DNA of 64,000 nt from Paulinella micropora (Eukaryota > Cercozoa > Imbricatea > Euglyphida > Paulinellidae), in assembly GCA_019918135.1 (NCBI GenBank), contig WBZZ01002713.1, positions 25,001 to 89,000 on the forward strand, written 5' to 3'. Positions 60,183 to 64,000 of this stretch are shown here, in pieces. The stretch's first letter is position 1. Every line of letters begins with the position of its first letter. The notes beneath the pieces are model-generated. The model did no database searches. It saw only the letters and a list, made by a program, of their open reading frames with translations, and had not been told where the DNA came from. Made by a program: the position numbers and the translations under genes.

Positions 60183-61830
60183 TATCCTTTTTCTGTGCGG
60201 GGAGGAAATAAAGGCACGTGTATGTTTAATATGTGTAGAGTCATCCCGCAAACGAAGAGCCTGGTCAGGAACTGACTCCTGTCTTCGAACAAGCGCAGGT
60301 CTTTTTCTTCTCCAAGTCTTTTCCTCTCTCTCTCTCTCTGTCTTCTTTTTTCTTTTCTCTTCCTATCACTTCTCTTTTTTTTCCTGTTCTTCCCTCTCGC
60401 TCTCTCCCCCTTTCTTTCTCTCTCACTTTGTGCGACTTTAAAAGCTATTCATATGTCTCGTATGTTGCTAGCAAACCCCCCTACCCAACACGACGGCTGT
60501 TTCCCCGAAGCAACAAAATGTACCCCTCAGCCCAGAAACTGTGCAAATGCTGTTGGGTCTGGAGGGATTGAAGCACAACAAGGAGATCGAAGACTTTACG
60601 AAACCAGTCAGCGTAGTACTTTTTCCGAAGGACTCCCAGAAAAACCTTGAATTGCTCCAAGCGGTCCACCAATGCCTGCTCGGGCACACACTACTCTGTT
60701 TTACGCTAGCGCCGGAGCAGCTGTCCAACGTTTTAAAAGCCTGCGCGTTCGGTGCTGTTAAGGGACTGGAGCTTAACTTTGTCTCGTCGTCAGAAGTCAG
60801 ATCTAAACCTCTGAGCCCATCGCGCGAGTCGAAGTGGATCCGGGAAAACATCACGACTTTACGCCTTACCGGCGAAGGCGTGAACGATTGCTTCCTGGCC
60901 TCGCTTTTTCAAGGAAGCTTCGACCGGCTGTCAACGCTGCAGATCCAAGCCTGCCCTAACCTGCACGGAAGCACGCTGGCGTCCTGTCTCTCTTGCACGG
61001 GAGTGCTTCGTCGTTTGTCTATCACCGGCTGTCGGAGCTTGCTTTCCAAACCCAACGACGGCGTGTCCCAAGCTCGTCTGCCGCAGCTGGAACATTTGCA
61101 AGTGGACCTGGTATCAACCGAACTCGTGGACGGTCGCTCCCTCTCGATCATCACACGCAGTGAGTGCAATGCCACGTTTTGTGTCGATATGTCTGGGCAT
61201 GATCTGGCGAAGGGCTCAAACCTCCTGACCACTCGCCTACTCAATCTGACCCCCCAAGCCAAGCCTGTGCTCCGGTTCGAAAGCCTGAGCCTGATGACGG
61301 CCAACGCCCAGGACGAGAAGAAAAAGGCCCTACAGTTTCAGGCCATGCTGATTACCATGGGACAACCCTTTTCACTGCAAAGACTGGACCTGGCCTTCGG
61401 GACGTTCCTTGCTCTGCACGAAATTCTAATCCACCTGCACGACCTGCGCAGAGACTCTCCAAGCCTCTTTACTCAGGACTTTGAACTGCACTTGTTCCAG
61501 CAGTTAGCAGTTGTCCACAACAACGCGCCAGAAGGCAGCGAGGCAAACGTGCTACGAGAGGAGATCCGGAGCATGCATTTCGTAAACGGTGAATTCAACC
61601 GGCTAAACATGACCCTTAAAAGAATGCAAGTGACCGAAGATAGCCAACCTCTGGCCTGGATCGAAGCTGAGAAAATGTCCGTCCAGTTTCTGGCGCCTTG
61701 CAGTTCGTTTTTCCAGAGCGGCACTGACCAGAATTCAATCACCCTCGTCTGGCTAATCTTGCTGACGAACTTATTTGGCTGGGCAGATGAGACAATGGTG
61801 CCGCGCCTGCCTTTTAAAGTGAAAAAGTGA
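57952..61830 (+). CDS. mini-exon gene with duplicated exons and LRR-like terminal exon
   Basis: I predict 15 exons, all in phase 0: 57952-57999, 58121-58168, 58250-58318, 58513-58581, 58641-58694, 58774-58842, 58920-58973, 59120-59203, 59314-59382, 59495-59548, 59704-59781, 59887-59967, 60064-60114, 60239-60298 and 60472-61830. Each mini-exon is 48-84 nt, starts after AG and ends before GT. Joined in order they keep one open frame, giving ~748 residues. The first ~296 residues are Ser/Pro/Gln-rich and disordered, built from repeated exon types ('FAPPMSNPVFSSQ...', 'GSLVHSLASS...', 'IQRHTMLASPTT...', 'RSSPLAYGASGPSS...'). The terminal exon encodes ~452 residues with LRR-like segments ('NITTLRLTGEGVNDCFLASL', 'LSTLQIQACPNLHGSTLASC', 'LRRLSITGCRSLL'). 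The start is the first suitable ATG; further upstream exons are possible. Exon ends are by eye. Confidence 0.65.
58121..58694 (+). repeat. ~260-bp tandem repeat carrying exon pairs
   Basis: Three units start at about 58121, 58381 and 58641. Each has a 'LVHSLAS'-type exon, and the unit tails carry a 69-nt 'FAPPMSNPVFSSQ'-type exon. In the middle unit the first exon has lost a clean acceptor and its GT donor, so it looks silent. Confidence 0.75.
58774..59781 (+). repeat. ~560-bp duplication of a three-exon block
   Basis: Exons 58774, 58920 and 59120 correspond in order, length and sequence to exons 59314, 59495 and 59704. Their introns are also related. Confidence 0.75.
60133..60177 (+). repeat. 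(CT)n microsatellite in an intron
   Basis: About 20 CT units form the pyrimidine-rich part of the intron 60115-60238. Confidence 0.85.
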
Positions 61831-62309
61831 AAAGAAACTTCCACGGAGTTCATGGAGATTTTGGAACATGGCGCCGTCGTGGTTAGCTTGTTTTTTTAAA
61901 AGGGGGAGGAAAAAGAGAGAAGGAGGGGTTAAGATGGATAGGAACCGTTGTTTTTAATTAAACCCAAAAAAAAAAACTTTGGCTATGGACATTTTTCAGC
62001 AGTAGCCCCGGCCGTGAATTAAGGTTTCCGGAACTATGGCGCTGGCGGCCAAAAAAAAAGATAGAAAAAAAAAAGTTTTCTTTTGAGGTAGCCTCCGGAT
62101 TTCGCGGCCAAAATATATAAGTTACCCATAGCGATCAAAAAGAAAATGAGCGGCCTCCGGATTTCATGATAAATTTCGTTGCCAACGCGAATTCGTCGGC
62201 ATATCCAGTGAATTGGGTTTGTAAAAAACAGATTGGCAGGAGAATATGGTCCAAACCGGGAAACTTTAGTGACAGAAAACAAGTTAGAATATAATACTGT
62301 TTTGTAGAC
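61831..62309. other. intergenic
   Basis: AT-rich, with A runs and a repeated GCCTCCGGATTTC element (about 62090 and 62152). I see no gene. It is the shared 3' flank of two convergent genes. Confidence 0.5.
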
Positions 62310-63685
62310 TCAGCGGAGCTCGTGAAGCCACACGCAAGCAGTGCTCCCCAGCTCGCGGTAAGGCAGGCCTAGCATAAGCTCTGCTAGGGCCACCCAGTCA
62401 CCCAGCGTTGTCAAAGTCAGGAACCGTGTGTGACCCACGGGCCGCTCGGCCGAGACTTTCCCCAACTGCAGCGAGTAGGTTATGTCAGCCGAGCCTTCCG
62501 AGATCTGTGGGCTGGACACCAAATACTTTTTCTGCAGCTGACCTTGGGCGTAATTCTCATCTGAGAAGAAAACTGCTTCTGCTCTAGGAGGTTTACTCGC
62601 CAATGTCATGGAGCGCGTTTGTCTGGTAGTTGGCGCCGCTGGGCGCCTGTTACGCTTCCCTGGTTTCTTTCCGTCGCCAACAGCTTGCGAGCTGTCCAGG
62701 GGATCGCTGGGAGCGCTGTCTTTGCCTTCGGCAGCTCCTTCATTTTCGACGTATCTTTGCCGCGCGACATACACAAAAGCTCCCATAATGGCCAGACCAG
62801 TTACAACTCTTGTGATAGTTGTTTTGACAAATGCCCATGCACCGCCCGCGCTTTCAGCATTGTCGCTACTAGTTCCTGTACCGTCTGATTCCTGGATATT
62901 ATTCTGGCCTGCGCTTTCAGCATTGTAGCTACTAGTTCCTGTACCGTCTGATTCCTGGTTATTATTTTGGCCCGCGCTTTCAGCATTGCCGCTACTAGTT
63001 CCTGTACCGTATGATTCATGGTTTTTCTGGTCTTCTTCAGTCGAATCGTCCTCCGAGTCGTCTTTTAGCTCTACCTCTTCTTCGTCGCTTTCTTTGTCAC
63101 CTTGTTTCGATATTCCACTGGTAGGCCCTGTGCCGCCTTGTGCCTGCTCTTCTCGCACCTCACGCATTGCAGTTTGCAAGGCCCGTTGCGTTTTCTTATT
63201 ATAGTCGGAAGAAGCAGGCAAACAGTAACTCATAAGAGTGGTCATGTTTTGCCAGCAATTCTCCTGCATGTCATCGGATTCTGCTGCACTGTTCAGAAAT
63301 CTACTGATAGGCACGGGGCTTACGAGTGAAGTACTACTCGTTCTATTGTGTGGCCATTCGGGCCATATAAGCTCAGTATTTCCGCTGGGGATGTGGGCTG
63401 AAGTTACGTAAATATACGTTGTGCCGCCTGCGATAGAGAGGATGCTTAACACAAAGCCTCTCAGTATTTTCTGACGACCTTCTTGCTTCCCGGGATAGAT
63501 TGCAGTTTTGTTGGGTTCAACAAATCGATTGTTAGTAATTCTTGCAACCGGGCTTCAAGGAGCAAGAATTTAGCAAGTTGTTTATATTGGTCCGGCAACC
63601 CGATTGCATTCAGAAGAGCAAAGTAATCCTCAGCTGCCCGCTTTCTCCTACCGCCGCCTGTTATAACAGCTCTGTGTGTGTTCAT
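62310..63685 (-). CDS. two-pass membrane protein with 21-residue repeats, one frame change
   Basis: ATG 63685 (MNTHRAVITGGGRRKRAAED) begins a basic, helical N-terminal region (to ~63475). A one-base frame change then leads into a long frame ending TGA/TAG-type stop at 62310. That frame has a membrane segment 'GFVLSILSIAGGTTYIYVTS' and an ectodomain with N-glycosylation sites (N-R-T, N-M-T). An acidic stretch and three 21-residue repeats ('QESDGTGTSSYNAESAGQ' core) follow. A second membrane segment ('ITRVVTGLAIMGAFVYVA') leads to a basic cytosolic part and a C-terminal domain ('ADITYSLQLGKVSAERPV', 'LGDWVALAELMLGLPYREL'). No family is recognised. Confidence 0.5.
62848..63034 (-). repeat. 63-bp coding minisatellite, three copies
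   Basis: Units start at 62848, 62911 and 62974 with GCGCTTTCAGCATTG. They encode the 21-residue repeats of the membrane protein and keep the frame. Confidence 0.92.
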
Positions 63686-63748
63686 TCTTTTCTTTCTTTG
63701 TCTTTGATGTATGCACAGGGTAAACGTGTTGCTTTGTGTTATTTCTGC

Positions 63749-64000
63749 CTAACGCAGGTAGTACTGATAAGGGTTAGCAAATTCTAAATCAGAAAATTGC
63801 GTGCAATACGCGCTCGTGCCAGTATTTACGTTTCCACCGCTCAAGTCCACATTTGTATTGCTGTAGTATCTGATGTAGTACCAATTGGTGCCATCGTTAG
63901 AACCCGCTACGTACAGCGCCGCGGGGCCCGCGTATTCTCGGTTGGCCCCCGGCACCGTGGAGCAAATGTAGATCGTTGAAATCCTGGCGGCGGTCGTTGA
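63749..64000 (-). CDS. discoidin (F5/8 C)-like domain, 3' end of a gene entering from the right
   Basis: The minus frame is open at the window edge and reads 'AARISTIYICSTVPGANREY', 'LYVAGSNDGTNWYYIRYYSN' and 'YCTQFSDLEFANPYQYYLR', then stops at 63749. The 'GSNDGTNW' core and an aromatic ending are typical of discoidin-like ligand-binding domains, found in surface proteins and in viral fibres. Only the C-terminus is visible. Confidence 0.5.
   Translation of the reverse strand, partial: STTAARISTIYICSTVPGANREYAGPAALYVAGSNDGTNWYYIRYYSNTNVDLSGGNVNTGTSAYCTQFSDLEFANPYQYYLR

Overview
The window is nuclear DNA of a unicellular eukaryote, an alga or other protist that I cannot name. The evidence is a spliced gene with mini-exons, an intron-less tRNA-Lys with internal A and B boxes, a divergent histone H3, an F-box/LRR protein, a DIRS-type tyrosine-recombinase retrotransposon, an LTR element and a Polinton-like element. 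Host genes are GC-rich. Gaps between them are full of long C, G and T homopolymers, CT/GA and CA/GT microsatellites and minisatellites. Many host reading frames change frame or meet one in-frame stop. This means either gene decay or base-level assembly errors, and the sequence alone cannot separate the two.

Layout. 1-2.3 kb: 3' part of one or two ZZ-zinc-finger reading frames. 3.6-5.0 kb (minus): a broken copy of a gene family (family 1) whose other copies lie at 26.5-34.7 kb. 5.3-6.8 kb: a divergent protein-kinase-like gene. 7.57-22.86 kb: a second kinase-like gene, split by an LTR element (8278-22131, 5-bp TSD tgcct). Inside the left LTR of that element sits an 8.8-kb Polinton-like element (8304-17081, 96-bp TIRs, 6-bp TSD catatt). 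23.2-26.0 kb: two convergent genes whose stop codons share one CTAG. 26.5-34.7 kb: a rearranged, tandemly duplicated array of family 1. 35.1-40.7 kb: a secreted/membrane protein, an unknown gene, a CoiA-like nuclease, tRNA-Lys(UUU) and a secreted Cys-rich protein. 40.9-42.3 kb (minus): an F-box/LRR protein. 42.55-49.80 kb (minus): a DIRS-order element with split direct repeats A1-ORFs-B1-A2-B2. 50.1-55.4 kb: a Pro-rich protein gene, a histone H3 variant (minus) and two unknown genes. 55.9-57.7 kb: three adjacent satellite arrays. 57.95-61.83 kb: a gene of 14 tiny phase-0 exons, several tandemly duplicated, plus one long LRR-like terminal exon. 62.3-64.0 kb (minus): a two-pass membrane protein with 21-residue repeats, and the end of a discoidin-like gene.

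The clearest history is a nest of three layers: a host kinase-like gene, an LTR element inserted in it (LTRs about 99% identical, so recent), and a still younger Polinton-like element inside one LTR. The Polinton-like element is broken and shows no capsid gene, yet its TIRs are identical, which suggests it was moved by proteins supplied from elsewhere. The features most likely to be undescribed are the duplicated mini-exon gene, the inward-facing paralogous small proteins at both ends of the Polinton-like element, two double-hairpin insertions in its polymerase gene, and the family-1 array.
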